64,000 bases of DNA. Source: Streptomyces sp. ITFR-21. Lineage in GTDB: Bacteria > Actinomycetota > Actinomycetes > Streptomycetales > Streptomycetaceae. Below, one piece after another: positions 1-10,030 of this stretch (position 1 is its first letter; each line of letters starts with the position of its first letter). The stretch spans positions 2,190,001-2,254,000 of the forward strand of contig NZ_CP134605.1 of NCBI RefSeq assembly GCF_031844685.1, read 5' to 3'. Below the pieces are notes generated by a model. The model saw only the letters and a program-made list of their open reading frames with translations. It had not been told where the DNA came from and made no database searches. The position numbers and the translations under genes are program-made.

Positions 1-6
1 CGACGA

Positions 7-36
7 GGCCCCCGTCTCGCGGGCGAGACGGGGGCC
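7..36 (-). terminator. Terminator of sahH
   Basis: Perfect 14-bp inverted repeat (arms 7-20 and 23-36, GC-rich) about 40 nt downstream of the sahH stop codon. There is no T-run, as is usual in streptomycetes. Confidence 0.7.
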
Positions 37-73
37 GGTGCTCGGTGGATCGTCACACGGACGGTGGCGCGGC

Positions 74-1525
<1,452 letters not shown>

Positions 1526-1575
1526 GCGGTCTGCTCCTCGCGGTTGAGGTCGAGGCGGACAGGGATACGGCGCGG

Positions 1576-1645
1576 CCGACGGACGGCTCGGGGTGCGGCG
1601 CACTGCGGGCACACCCGTCCCCCTTGCGGCAGCGCAATCCGTCGG
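1576..1645 (-). ncRNA. Structured 5' leader of sahH, riboswitch candidate
   Basis: On the sahH strand the arm CCGACGGA (1645-1638) is perfectly complementary to UCCGUCGG (1583-1576). The stem encloses a UUGCG-CUGC-CGCAA hairpin and a GGGUG/CACCC helix. A further weak hairpin (GGUUAC/GUGACC) lies upstream near 1672-1689. A -10-like TAGATT at 1727-1722 would give a leader of about 190 nt. SAH riboswitches precede sahH in other bacteria, but I could not match this sequence to that consensus with confidence. The fold is seen; ligand binding is inference. Confidence 0.45.
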
Positions 1646-1761
1646 AGGCCCTCTCTCCCTCGGCCGGTCACCGAACGGTAACCGCCCGACCGCCATCAGC
1701 AGCGACGTCTGGCTAAGGACGAATCTACACCGGTCGGCGCAGGGGACCCAGTGGATCTCGG

Positions 1762-2721
1762 TCAGCGTCCGCCGGGGGTCTGCGCGGGGTCGGGGCCCGC
1801 CGAGGCGGCGGTGTCGCTGTAGATGTCGGGTTCGAGGTAGATGACGCGGGCGAAGGGCTCGGCGGCGCGGATGCGTTCCTCGGCGGCGTCGATGGCGCGG
1901 GCGACCTCGCCGGCGGTGTCGTCGTGCCGGACGGCGATCTTGGCGGCGACCAGGAGTTCCTCGGGGCCGAGGTGCAGGGTGCGCATGTGGATGACACCGG
2001 TGACGGTGTCGCTGTCGAGGATGGCGGAGCGGATCCGGGCGGCGGATTCCGGGTTGGCGCCTTCACCGATCAGCAGGGACTTGGTCTCGGCGGCGAGGAC
2101 GAGTGCGATGACGATGAGGAGGGTGCCGATGCAGAGGGTGCCGATGCCGTCCCAGATTCCGTCGCCGGTGGCGAGGGCGACACCGACGCCGGCGAGGGCG
2201 AGGGCGAGGCCGATGAGTGCGCCGAAGTCCTCAAGCAGGACCACGGGGAGTTCGGGGGCCTTCGCCCGGCGGATGAACTCGATCCAGGACAGGGTGCCGC
2301 GGGTGTGGTTGGACTCCTTGACGGCGGTGCGGAAGGAGGAGCCCTCGGCGATGATCGCGAAGACGAGGACTCCCACCGGCCAGTACCAGTGTTCGACGGC
2401 GTGCGGGTGGCGGACCTTCTCGTAGCCCTCGTAGAGCGCGAACATACCGCCGACGGAGAACAGGACGATCGAGACGAGGAAGGCGTAGACGTAGCGTTCC
2501 CGGCCGTAGCCGAAGGGGTGTTCCTCGTTGGCGGCGCGCTTGGCCTTCTTGCCGCCGACCAGGAGGAGTGCCTGGTTGCCGGAGTCCGCGATCGAGTGGA
2601 CGCCTTCGGCGAGCATCGAGGAGGAGCCGCTGAAGGCGAACGCCACGAACTTGGCGGCGGCGATGGCGAGGTTGGCGCTGAGTGCCGCGATGATCGCCCT
2701 GGTTCCGCCTGACGCGCTCAT
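1762..2721 (-). CDS. Cation diffusion facilitator (CDF) family transporter
   Basis: Predicted divalent-cation/proton antiporter of the cytoplasmic membrane, 319 residues, starting [10 protein letters not shown]. Hydrophobic segments alternate in the six-helix CDF pattern, and the second helix carries the HxxxD metal-site motif in [12 protein letters not shown]. In the fifth helix the usual HDxxD is replaced by EDFGALIG, so the metal may differ from the zinc of the best-known members. A cytoplasmic C-terminal domain follows (from about residue 220), rich in acidic residues and ending in a PDIYSD segment. The ATG has only a weak AAGGG upstream. The gene sits 98 nt after manA and 236 nt before sahH in the same direction, so it may belong to the mannose operon. 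Substrate unknown. Confidence 0.82.
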   Translation of the reverse strand: MSASGGTRAIIAALSANLAIAAAKFVAFAFSGSSSMLAEGVHSIADSGNQALLLVGGKKAKRAANEEHPFGYGRERYVYAFLVSIVLFSVGGMFALYEGYEKVRHPHAVEHWYWPVGVLVFAIIAEGSSFRTAVKESNHTRGTLSWIEFIRRAKAPELPVVLLEDFGALIGLALALAGVGVALATGDGIWDGIGTLCIGTLLIVIALVLAAETKSLLIGEGANPESAARIRSAILDSDTVTGVIHMRTLHLGPEELLVAAKIAVRHDDTAGEVARAIDAAEERIRAAEPFARVIYLEPDIYSDTAASAGPDPAQTPGGR

Positions 2722-2819
2722 AGGTGCTGGATGTCCCTTCCGTCGGCCGGGTCTGTCGCCGCGCCTGCTCGGGCGCCGCGGTCGGACATTCTTGCAGGCG
2801 CCGGATGGGTTCGGGGGTG

Positions 2820-4022
2820 TCAGGCCGCGACGGTGGCGCGGAAGACGGTGGCCGCGCCACCGAGTTCGACGTGTTCGCCGGCCGGGAGGTAGGCGGATTC
2901 GCCGCGGACGAGGGTGAGGGCGGTGCCGTCGTCGGCGCGCAGCCTGGCCTCGCCCGCGGTGCACAGCAGGATCTGTGCGGTGCCCTGGTTGAGGGGGCGG
3001 GGGTCGGTGCCGGGTGCGAGGACGTAGCGCGACAGGCGGAACTCGTCGATGGGGGCGGCGTACAGCTCCTCGCCGTCGGGGGCGGCTTCGGGGCGCAGCA
3101 CTCCGGGGTCGCCGGCTTCGAAGCGGACGACGCGCAGGAGTTCGGGGACGTCGATGTGCTTGGGGGTGAGGCCGCAGCGCAGGACGTTGTCGGAGTTGGC
3201 CATGATCTCGACGCCGAGTCCTTCGAGATAGGCGTGCGGGACGCCGGCCCCGAGGTAGAGGGCCTCACCGGGCTGGAGGCGGACGTGGTTGAGGAGCATC
3301 GCGGCGATGACGCCGCGGTCGCCGGGGAAGCTGTGGGCGATCCCGGCGTAGGCGGCGTAGGCCGTGGCGTGCGGGGTGCCGGGGGTCTCGGCGAGGCGGG
3401 CGGCGGCCTCGGCGGCGGCGCGGGCGGTTGCGGCCGTCTCGGCGGGGTCGGCGCCGAGGACGGCGGCGAGGACTTCGCGCAGGGCGCGGTCCTGGGGGTG
3501 GGCGCGCAGGATGTCCACGTAGGGGGCGAGGGTGCCGATACCGAGGGCCTCGATGAGGTCGGCGGCCTGCGTGGGGCGCCGGAAGCCGCACAGGCCGTCG
3601 AACGGGGAGAGTGCCACCAGCATCTCGGGCTTGTGGTTGGCGTCCTTGTAGTTGCGGTGCGGGGCGTCGAGCGGGATGCCCCGGGCTTCCTCGTCGGCGA
3701 AGCCCGCCTTGGCCTGGGCGAGGTCGGGGTGGACCTGGAGTGACAGGGGCGCGCCGGCGGCGAGCACCTTCAGGAGGAAGGGCAGCCGGGGGCCGAAGCG
3801 CTTGACCGTGGCGTCGCCGAGTTCGGCGTCGGGGTCGGCGTCGATGACCGAGTCGAGGGGGACGGGTCCCCCGCCGCGGTCGACGCGGGACGGTGCGCCG
3901 GGGTGGGCGCCCATCCACAGTTCCGCCTGGGGTTCGCCGGTGGGCTCGGTGCCGAGCAGTTCGGGGATGGCGGTTGTGGAGCCCCAGGCGTAGGGGCGGA
4001 TGGTGTTGAGGAGGCGGTTCAT
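2820..4022 (-). CDS. manA: Mannose-6-phosphate isomerase, class I
   Basis: Zinc enzyme interconverting fructose-6-phosphate and mannose-6-phosphate, the entry to GDP-mannose. The protein has 400 residues. N-terminal RPYAWGS and the cupin metal segment LQVHPDL (around residue 100) are seen, as is the downstream block YLGAGVPHAYLEGLGVEI followed by GLTPKHID, all typical of type I enzymes. Its ATG overlaps the stop codon of the upstream SIS-domain gene (ATGA, 4 nt), so the two are translationally coupled. With the phosphomannomutase at 5645 it forms a mannose-activation group in the genome order common to actinomycetes. Very secure. Confidence 0.95.
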   Translation of the reverse strand: MNRLLNTIRPYAWGSTTAIPELLGTEPTGEPQAELWMGAHPGAPSRVDRGGGPVPLDSVIDADPDAELGDATVKRFGPRLPFLLKVLAAGAPLSLQVHPDLAQAKAGFADEEARGIPLDAPHRNYKDANHKPEMLVALSPFDGLCGFRRPTQAADLIEALGIGTLAPYVDILRAHPQDRALREVLAAVLGADPAETAATARAAAEAAARLAETPGTPHATAYAAYAGIAHSFPGDRGVIAAMLLNHVRLQPGEALYLGAGVPHAYLEGLGVEIMANSDNVLRCGLTPKHIDVPELLRVVRFEAGDPGVLRPEAAPDGEELYAAPIDEFRLSRYVLAPGTDPRPLNQGTAQILLCTAGEARLRADDGTALTLVRGESAYLPAGEHVELGGAATVFRATVAA

Positions 4023-5176
4023 GCCGGTGATGGTCTCTCGGTCGAGGCGACGGCCAGGTAAACGGCGGCGAAATCCGTCAGGGCGAGGAGTTCGGCGGCG
4101 GTGTCGAGGAGGGTGCCGGCCGTGGCGGAGATCTCGCTGAGCGGGGTGTCGTGGGCGTAGGCCTGCTCGCGGACCGCGGGTGCGGCGGAGGCCGGCTGGT
4201 CGGCGGCTTCCTGGAGGAGCACGACGCGCAGTCGCAGCCGGTCCGGTTCTTCCAGGCGGTCGCGGAAGAAGTCGTCGGCGTCGACGGCGAGGGGGTGGGC
4301 GCCTGCCTGGAGGGGGCCGTGGACGGTGAGCGCCGCGGGAAGTTCCGCGCTGAGCGCGGGGCGGCCGGCGCGGGCGGCCAGGACGGTGGCGAAGCGGCGG
4401 GCGCCGACCGCGGCGATCCGGCCCTGGCTCCACAGCAGGGGCAGCGAGCCGTCGAGTTCGGCGGCGAGGGTCTTGGCCGGGTTGGTGTAGGTCGCGACGG
4501 CGGGACCGCAGCGGGTGGCGACGTCGTCGAGGGTGTCGGCGACGCTCTGCAGCGCGGAGGGGGGCGCGCTGAGCAGGCCGATGCGGTCGGCGAGGGCGAG
4601 CAGCGGGATGAGCAGGGCCCAGAAGGCGCCGGTGTCGGCGGCCGGTTCGTCGGTGGGGCCGAGGCGGGCGGGGCGGCCGCTGGGGTCGGGGGCGGCGAAG
4701 GGCAGCGCCATCCCGCGGACCTGCGCGACGGCGTCAGCGAGCGGGGCCTTGGGCGGGGTGACGGCGGCGGCGGTGCAGCCACGCCGGTACGCCTGCTCGA
4801 CGAGGTCGGTCAGGCCCTGTTCCGTGCCCTGGGTGCTGAGCAGGAGCAGCAGGTCGAGGGAGCCGGCCCAGCCGGGCAGCGTCCAGTGGGACTGCTGCGG
4901 GGTGGGTCCGGTGGGGTCGAGGAGCTGGACCGGGCAGGTGCCGGAGCTGAGCGCGGACAGCAGATCGGCGACGGCCGCGGCGTCGGGCCCGCTGCCGGCG
5001 ATGAGGACGGTTCGGGGGCGGCCGTCCGGGCGCAGTTCGGTGACGCCGGCCTCCTCAGCGAGCCGCAGCGCGGTACGTACCCGGGCACCCGCGCCGGCGA
5101 CCCCGCGCAGCAGCCCGTGGACGTCGGCGCGGGCGAGCGCGTCGGGGTCCTCCAGCAGCGTCTCGTCGAACAACAC
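4019..5176 (-). CDS. SIS-domain phosphosugar isomerase-like protein (bact-PGI_C, TobH type)
   Basis: Protein of 385 residues from a GTG start, beginning MLFDETLLEDPDALARADVH, an opening typical of its streptomycete relatives. The N-terminal half shows a sugar-isomerase nucleotide/sugar-phosphate fold (VLIAGSGPDAAAVADLLSAL, then a serine-rich loop). The C-terminal part, with SQGRIAAVGARRFATVLAAR and the DADDFFRDR segment, resembles the C-terminal domain of bifunctional phosphoglucose/phosphomannose isomerases. It lies between the Trm112-like gene and manA, coupled to manA by a 4-nt overlap. A role in interconverting or sensing hexose phosphates is likely, but the reaction is not shown by the sequence. 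Confidence 0.85.
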   Translation of the reverse strand: MLFDETLLEDPDALARADVHGLLRGVAGAGARVRTALRLAEEAGVTELRPDGRPRTVLIAGSGPDAAAVADLLSALSSGTCPVQLLDPTGPTPQQSHWTLPGWAGSLDLLLLLSTQGTEQGLTDLVEQAYRRGCTAAAVTPPKAPLADAVAQVRGMALPFAAPDPSGRPARLGPTDEPAADTGAFWALLIPLLALADRIGLLSAPPSALQSVADTLDDVATRCGPAVATYTNPAKTLAAELDGSLPLLWSQGRIAAVGARRFATVLAARAGRPALSAELPAALTVHGPLQAGAHPLAVDADDFFRDRLEEPDRLRLRVVLLQEAADQPASAAPAVREQAYAHDTPLSEISATAGTLLDTAAELLALTDFAAVYLAVASTERPSPA

Positions 5177-5248
5177 GACCTCCGGTCGGATCCGCCTGTG
5201 ATGCGGTGGTGGTGTGGGCGGGGGGGCTGGTGCGGTGTGCGCCCGGTG

Positions 5249-5428
5249 TCAGGAGGGGCGGCGGGCTTCGTCCACCAGCAGCACGGGGATCTCGTCACGC
5301 ACCGGGTAGGCCAGGCCGCAGGTCTCGGAGGTGCACACGAGTTCCTTCGCGTCGGTGTCCTCGCGCAGGGGGGAGTGGCAGGCCGGGCAGGCGAGGATCT
5401 CCAGCAGGCTGGGTTCGACGAGCGGCAT
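5249..5428 (-). CDS. Trm112 family zinc-ribbon protein
   Basis: Small protein of 59 residues beginning MPLVEPSLLEILACPACHSPL. It has a first CxxC pair (CPAC) and a second Cys pair (CTSETCGL), a zinc-ribbon arrangement, and ends with the family signature YPVRDEIPVLL. Trm112-like proteins bind and activate methyltransferases in other organisms; in actinomycetes this gene sits next to phosphomannomutase and its partner is unknown. The frame could start further upstream at 5479, but that extension is low-complexity. Confidence 0.85.
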   Translation of the reverse strand: MPLVEPSLLEILACPACHSPLREDTDAKELVCTSETCGLAYPVRDEIPVLLVDEARRPS

Positions 5429-5644
5429 GTGAGGTGTCCTCCGGGCGGTGTGCGGCCGAGGGCGGCCGGCGTCGGGCATCGGATGCGCGGCGCCGGTCGG
5501 CGCCGACCGGTCGGGGTGGCCGGAGGGTCTCCCGCGCGGTCTGCGGTCCGCCTCCGTGCCCTCAGCCTATCGCCGCGCCCGGCGGGCGTACGCCCCCTCG
5601 CACACGGCGCTCGGGCCGCGTACGGCCTGCCGGGACGGCCGCGG

Positions 5645-7003
5645 CTACGCCCTGACGATGCCCAGTACCCGGTCGCGCAGGCGGGTGACGGTGGCGGGGT
5701 CGCGGGCCTCGACGTTCAGCCGGAGCAGCGGCTCGGTGTTGGAGGCACGCAGGTTGAACCACCAGTCGGCGGCGGTGACGGTGAGTCCGTCGAGTTCGTC
5801 GAAGGCGACGTCCGGCCGGCCGGCGAAGGCGGCCCGTACGGCGGCGGTGCGGCCCGCCTGGTCGTCGACGGTGCTGTTGATCTCACCGGAGGCGGCGTAC
5901 CGGTCGTAGGCGGCGACCAGCGCCGACAGCGGGCCGTCCTGGGCGCCGAGGGCGGCCAGCAGGTGGAGGGCGGCGAGCATGCCCGTATCGGCGTTCCAGA
6001 AGTCGCGGAAGTAGTAGTGGGCGGAGTGTTCGCCGCCGAAGACCGCGCCGGAGGCGGCCATCTCCTGCTTGATGAAGGAGTGCCCGACCCGGGTGCGTAC
6101 CGCGGTGCCCCCGTGCTCCGCGATGACCTCGGGCACCGACCGGGAAGTGATCAGGTTGTGGATGACGGCGGCTCCGGGGTGCTTGGCCAGTTCGCGGGCG
6201 GCGACCAGGGCGGTGACCGCGGACGGCGGCACGGGCTCGCCGCGTTCGTCCACGGCGAAGCAGCGGTCGGCGTCTCCGTCGAAGGCCAGCCCGATGTCGG
6301 CGCCGGTCTCGCGGACCCTGGCCTGGAGGTCGACCAGGTTCTTCGGGTCCAGCGGGTTGGCCTCGTGGTGGGGGAAGGTGCCGTCGAGCTCGAAGTACAT
6401 CGGCACCAGGTCGACGGGCAGGCCGGCGAGGACGGTGGGCACGGTGTGGCCGCCCATGCCGTTGCCCGCGTCCACCACGACCTTGAGCGGCCGGATACCG
6501 GAGAGGTCGACCAGGGAGCGCAGGTAGCCGGCGTAGTCGCCGAGCACGTCGCGCGCGCCGATCGTGCCGGGGGCGGCGGTCACGGCCGGCGTACCGGTCT
6601 CGGACCACTTCTCGGCGAGCGCCCTGATGTCGGCCAGGCCGGTGTCCTGGCCGACGGGGGCGGCGCCGGCCCGGCACATCTTGATGCCGTTGTAGCGCGC
6701 GGGGTTGTGGCTGGCGGTGAACATGGCCCCGGGCAGGCCGAGCCGGCCGCTGGCGAAGTACAGCTCGTCGGTCGAGCACAGGCCGATGCCGGTGACGTCC
6801 GCGCCCCGCGAGGCGGCCCCGCGGGCGAAGGCGCCGGCGAGGCCGGGCGAGGACGGCCGCATGTCGTGGCCGATGACGATCGCGTCGGCCTCGGTGACCG
6901 TGGCGAAGGCGGCGCCGAAGATCTCGGCGAGCGGTTCGTCCCACTGGTCGGGGACGACGCCGCGCACGTCGTACGCCTTGACGATTTGCGACAAATCGGC
7001 CAC
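5645..7003 (-). CDS. manB: Phosphomannomutase/phosphoglucomutase
   Basis: Alpha-D-phosphohexomutase of 452 residues, converting mannose-6-phosphate to mannose-1-phosphate (and probably glucose phosphates). All four signature regions are present: the phosphoserine loop MFTASHNPARYNGIK, the magnesium loop AFDGDADRCF, the sugar-specificity loop GGEHSAHYYFRD and the phosphate-binding RASNTEPLLRLN near the C-terminus. The start is a GTG (VADLSQIVKAYDVRG) with AGGTG upstream. Longer upstream extension is open but has no family similarity that I recognise. Works with manA and with nucleotidyltransferases such as the one at 18999. Confidence 0.94.
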   Translation of the reverse strand: MADLSQIVKAYDVRGVVPDQWDEPLAEIFGAAFATVTEADAIVIGHDMRPSSPGLAGAFARGAASRGADVTGIGLCSTDELYFASGRLGLPGAMFTASHNPARYNGIKMCRAGAAPVGQDTGLADIRALAEKWSETGTPAVTAAPGTIGARDVLGDYAGYLRSLVDLSGIRPLKVVVDAGNGMGGHTVPTVLAGLPVDLVPMYFELDGTFPHHEANPLDPKNLVDLQARVRETGADIGLAFDGDADRCFAVDERGEPVPPSAVTALVAARELAKHPGAAVIHNLITSRSVPEVIAEHGGTAVRTRVGHSFIKQEMAASGAVFGGEHSAHYYFRDFWNADTGMLAALHLLAALGAQDGPLSALVAAYDRYAASGEINSTVDDQAGRTAAVRAAFAGRPDVAFDELDGLTVTAADWWFNLRASNTEPLLRLNVEARDPATVTRLRDRVLGIVRA

Positions 7004-7134
7004 AGCACACCTCTGTCGGACATCGGTCGGAGCCTGCGCGGGCGCGGGCGGTGGTGGGGCGGTGCGGTGCGGTGTCGGAAGGGGCCCGGTGCACCGAAGA
7101 GCCCGGCACAACCTACCGAACGGCGTGGGAGAGG

Positions 7135-7500
7135 CTACGACTCCGGGGACCGCAGCACCCGCAGGTGGCCGCGCCGGGCGACTTCCCGCGGGTCGATGTC
7201 GCGCGCTCCGCCGTGTCCCCGGTCCGGCGGTCTGGCCGCTTCCCGCACGGCGTTGGCCAGTGCTTCGAGGTCGTCGCCGCTGGGCCGTGCCGATCCGGTG
7301 TCCGTCGCCAGCCGTACGACCTCCCAGCCGCGCGGGGCGGTCAGCCGCTCCGAGTGCTCCGAGCACAGGTCGTAGCAGTGGGGTTCGGCATAGGTCGCCA
7401 GAGGGCCGAGAACGGCCGTGGAGTCCGCGTAGACGTACGTCAGCGTCGCGACGGCGGGACGGCCGCAGGCGGTGCGCGAACAGCGACGTACAGGGCTCAC
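7135..7500 (-). CDS. DUF3499 family protein
   Basis: Protein of 121 residues starting VSPVRRCSRTACGRPAV. It carries Cys/His residues in the pattern CSRTAC, then HCYDLCSEH, which suggests a bound zinc, followed by the conserved TAPRGWEVVRL. The GTG lies 8 nt after a TACCGT -10-like box, so the transcript may be leaderless. In actinomycetes the family is always found beside phosphomannomutase and the metallopeptidase-like gene, but its function is unknown. Confidence 0.88.
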   Translation of the reverse strand: MSPVRRCSRTACGRPAVATLTYVYADSTAVLGPLATYAEPHCYDLCSEHSERLTAPRGWEVVRLATDTGSARPSGDDLEALANAVREAARPPDRGHGGARDIDPREVARRGHLRVLRSPES

Positions 7501-7508
7501 GACGTTGG

Positions 7509-7514
7509 ACGGTA
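7509..7514 (-). promoter_or_regulatory. -10 box of leaderless DUF3499 transcript
   Basis: TACCGT on the minus strand, 8 nt before the GTG at 7500. No good -35 box seen. Confidence 0.4.
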
Positions 7515-7623
7515 CCGCACTCTTGAACGGGCCGCGACGACTCCGGGCGGACTCACCCGGTCGTGTCGCCCGGCCGTCAGGGGAACCACGTGCTCCACTG
7601 TGCCCGCGCTGACCTGCGGGGAC

Positions 7624-7711
7624 GATATCCGCCATTCGGCGGCATACCGACGGTGAGGCTCTGGTTACAGCTCTGCCGCCGAACGGATCCGATCCGCGGG
7701 TGGCGGATATC
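7624..7711. promoter_or_regulatory. Nested inverted repeats with GATATCCGCCA arms
   Basis: Outer perfect 11-bp arms GATATCCGCCA (7624-7634) and TGGCGGATATC (7701-7711). Inner perfect 10-bp arms TTCGGCGGCA (7636-7645) and TGCCGCCGAA (7674-7683). The same 11-mer recurs at 14571 upstream of whiB. It is either a pair of operator sites for a common regulator or a foldable RNA; I favour operators because of the recurrence. Confidence 0.5.
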
Positions 7712-7833
7712 CGTCGCTCCGGTGGCCTGATGCGTTCCATGGCCTGCGGCCCGGCCCGGCTCGGGGGCGGCCCGCGTTCGCTCCCGCCGTGACAGGGGCA
7801 GGATCTATTGCAGTACGGACCCTCTCCGAGGAC

Positions 7834-7839
7834 TAGGCT
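7834..7839 (+). promoter_or_regulatory. -10 box of leaderless metallopeptidase-like transcript
   Basis: TAGGCT ending 7 nt before the ATG at 7847. A TTGCAG 20 nt upstream of it may act as -35, though the spacing is long. Confidence 0.5.
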
Positions 7840-7846
7840 CACGCTG

Positions 7847-8299
7847 ATGGACAGCTCGGCTCCCCCCCCTCCGATCCCCCCCGCGTCACGGCCGCGCCAC
7901 CGCGACCGCCACGGGCGTGGGATGCGCGGACCCATCGCGCCTCCGCAGGTGCCGCTGGCGGTCAGCCGGGCGGAAGCCTTCGACGACCTGGTACGGGACG
8001 CCGCCGACCGGCTGGAGCGGCGCTGGCCGCAGCTGGCGGACGTGGAGTTCGCCGTCCAGGAGGTGCCGTGGCCGCAGGACGGCCTCGCCGCCGAAGGGGA
8101 CCCGGTGCCGCTCGGGCGGCTGATCGGCGCGGCCAAGGACCGGCCGAGCCGGATCGTGGTCTACCGGCGGCCGGTGGAGATCCGCGCCAAGAGCCGTGAC
8201 GAGCGGGCCCTGCTGGTCCACGAGATCGTGGTGGAGCAGGTCGCCGAACTGCTGGGGCTGTCGCCGGAGAACGTCGACCCCAAGTACGGCGAGGACTGA
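7847..8299 (+). CDS. Metallopeptidase-like protein with degenerate zincin motif
   Basis: Protein of 150 residues, starting MDSSAPPPPIPP, with a proline-rich N-terminus and then a compact domain (VPLAVSRAEAFDDLVRDA onward). It matches the metallopeptidase family that sits next to DUF3499 in actinomycetes. The expected HExxH zinc motif reads HEIVVEQ, so the second zinc-binding histidine is a valine. Activity as a protease is therefore doubtful. The C-terminus is GLSPENVDPKYGED. The ATG was chosen because a -10 box ends 7 nt upstream and the family begins in this way. Confidence 0.8.
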   Translation: MDSSAPPPPIPPASRPRHRDRHGRGMRGPIAPPQVPLAVSRAEAFDDLVRDAADRLERRWPQLADVEFAVQEVPWPQDGLAAEGDPVPLGRLIGAAKDRPSRIVVYRRPVEIRAKSRDERALLVHEIVVEQVAELLGLSPENVDPKYGED

Positions 8300-8355
8300 C
8301 CACTCCGGGACCGCTCCGGCACCACCGGCCGGGACAGGCCGTCGGCGGCGGCGGT

Positions 8356-8376
8356 GCCCGCGGCAGGGCCGCGGGC
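8356..8376. terminator. Bidirectional terminator between convergent genes
   Basis: GCCCGCGGC (8356-8364) pairs perfectly with GCCGCGGGC (8368-8376), 3-nt loop, between the metallopeptidase-like gene and the DUF5719 gene. Confidence 0.5.
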
Positions 8377-8560
8377 CTCTCCCCCGCTCCCCCGCGTCCC
8401 CTCTCGGCGTCCTATTGCCGAGCGCCCTGTCCCAGCGCTGCGTCCCGGCGGCATTAGGCGCCCCGCCGCCCCCAGGCGCCCCGCCGCGTGGCGGCCGGGC
8501 GCCGGGGGCGGCGTCCTCGGCGGCCCGGACGTCCTCGCGGCCGCACGCGGGAGCCCGGAC

Positions 8561-10030
8561 TCAGCGGTCGAGGATGCGCAGATCGGCCGCCGCGCGCGGT
8601 ACCGCGACCATCCCCCGGTCGTCGGGCATCGGCTGGATCGTGAACATCTGCACCCCGTCCAGTGGCAGGGCCAGCGTCCGTGACGCGTAGAGCTGCCCGC
8701 CGGAGATCCGCTCGACGGTCACGGCGTACGTCCCTTTCAGGCCGCTCGGCTGCGGCGGCGCCATGGCCAGTGTCGCGCCCGCCTTGACGGTGACCGTCCT
8801 GCTGGCCGCGGTGCCGCCGCCGGAGCCCGCCGACGAGGTGACCCGCGCGGTGACGGACCGGCCGACCGCGGTGAGCGAGAGCGTGGAGCCCTTGGCGCGG
8901 TTGTCCGCGACGCTGGCCCGGGTGTCGATCCTCGGGGTCGCCGGCAGGAAGGCGATCTCCTGGCCGGCCCCCTTGCCGCGTGTGACGCGGACCGCGGCGA
9001 CCACCGGCACGGGGGTGTGCACGTCGCTCGACCCGATGACGAGCGAGGCGGCGTCGCCCTTGGTGACGTCCCCGAGGTCCACCGAGGCCGTCATGCCGCT
9101 CTTGACGTGCAGCGTCTCGTGCCCGGCGGGGGTGATCAAGCCGGTGGAGGTGGCCAGTTTCACCGTGAGGTCGGCGTCGTCGGAACCGGTCGCAAAGGCC
9201 ACCAGGCGCACGTCGGCGGCATCGGCGGGGATACCGGGCAGCACCAGGCTGGTGGCGGGGTCGGCGGCCGGGGCCATCCAGTCCGCGCCCGCCTTGGTGT
9301 CGGTGGACTCCAGTAGGGCGCCGACCCGGCCGCTGCGGGCCACCACGTGGGCGGTCAGGTCGGCGGCCTTGTCGGCCACGATCGTGGACAGCAGCACCGG
9401 CTCCGTACCGCCGCCGGGGACCGTGATGCCGTCCCCGGTGGATGCTTTGAGCAGGCCGTTCCTGCCGTAGAGCTCGATGTCGACGACCGCGGGCGTCTCG
9501 TCGGGGTTGACCAGCTGCACGTAGTCCTGGCGGGTGCTCTCGGTGCTCGCCCCGGGGAACCAGAACTCGCTGTCCGGTACGACGCACGAAGCGCCGAGCA
9601 GGCCGCGCCCCGGTCCGCTGTCCACGACCGTGGTCTGCTGGACCGTCCAGCCGGGCGCCAGCGGCCCGTCGGCGGTGCCGACGAGGGCGGGCGCGTCGGA
9701 CCTGGTGGTGCCGGCGGTGGCGGGCTTGCCCGGGGCGGCCAGCGGCGCCACCGGCCTGGCCTTGGGCGTGACCGGGACGAGCTCGGCGCTGCTGCTGCCG
9801 CCGCCGTCACCCGATCCGCCGGATCCCGGCGGGGTGAAGGACGTGTACTGGGTGGTGGCGAAGTCCGAGCTGGAGGGCTCGGGGCACAGCAGGCTGCTGC
9901 GCTGCACGGGGAGCCGGGCGGCGGAGGCCGCCGGAGCCGCCTCGGAGTCACCGCCGTCGAGCGCGGCGGCACCGGTCAGTACCGCGAGCGCGACGACGGC
10001 GCCGGCCAGGGAGATCGTGGTGCGGTTCAC
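8561..10030 (-). CDS. Secreted DUF5719 family protein
   Basis: Protein of 489 residues with an N-terminal signal/anchor (MNRTTISLAGAVVALAVLTG) followed by a Gly/Ser-rich linker and a long beta-rich extracytoplasmic region with repeated Ala/Val/Thr segments. No catalytic motif seen. Two cysteines at LLCPEP and GASCVV could pair. It overlaps the end of the large glycosyltransferase gene by 4 nt (ATGA), so the two are co-translated. This pair is a constant neighbour of whiB in streptomycetes. A role as an extracytoplasmic partner of the glycosyltransferase is inferred from the coupling only. Confidence 0.82.
   Translation of the reverse strand: MNRTTISLAGAVVALAVLTGAAALDGGDSEAAPAASAARLPVQRSSLLCPEPSSSDFATTQYTSFTPPGSGGSGDGGGSSSAELVPVTPKARPVAPLAAPGKPATAGTTRSDAPALVGTADGPLAPGWTVQQTTVVDSGPGRGLLGASCVVPDSEFWFPGASTESTRQDYVQLVNPDETPAVVDIELYGRNGLLKASTGDGITVPGGGTEPVLLSTIVADKAADLTAHVVARSGRVGALLESTDTKAGADWMAPAADPATSLVLPGIPADAADVRLVAFATGSDDADLTVKLATSTGLITPAGHETLHVKSGMTASVDLGDVTKGDAASLVIGSSDVHTPVPVVAAVRVTRGKGAGQEIAFLPATPRIDTRASVADNRAKGSTLSLTAVGRSVTARVTSSAGSGGGTAASRTVTVKAGATLAMAPPQPSGLKGTYAVTVERISGGQLYASRTLALPLDGVQMFTIQPMPDDRGMVAVPRAAADLRILDR

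Larger units (their letters stand above)
7501..7846. other. Divergent intergenic region with nested inverted repeats
   Basis: No gene seen. It holds the divergent starts of DUF3499 and the metallopeptidase-like gene, the -10 boxes of both, and the nested inverted repeat at 7624-7711. Confidence 0.7.

Noticed and set aside
4151..7375. Very long open frame on the plus strand opposite manB and the SIS gene
   Set aside because: Antisense frame of GC-rich genes with Gly/Val/Ala/Arg-rich nonsense composition; the minus-strand genes have clear families.
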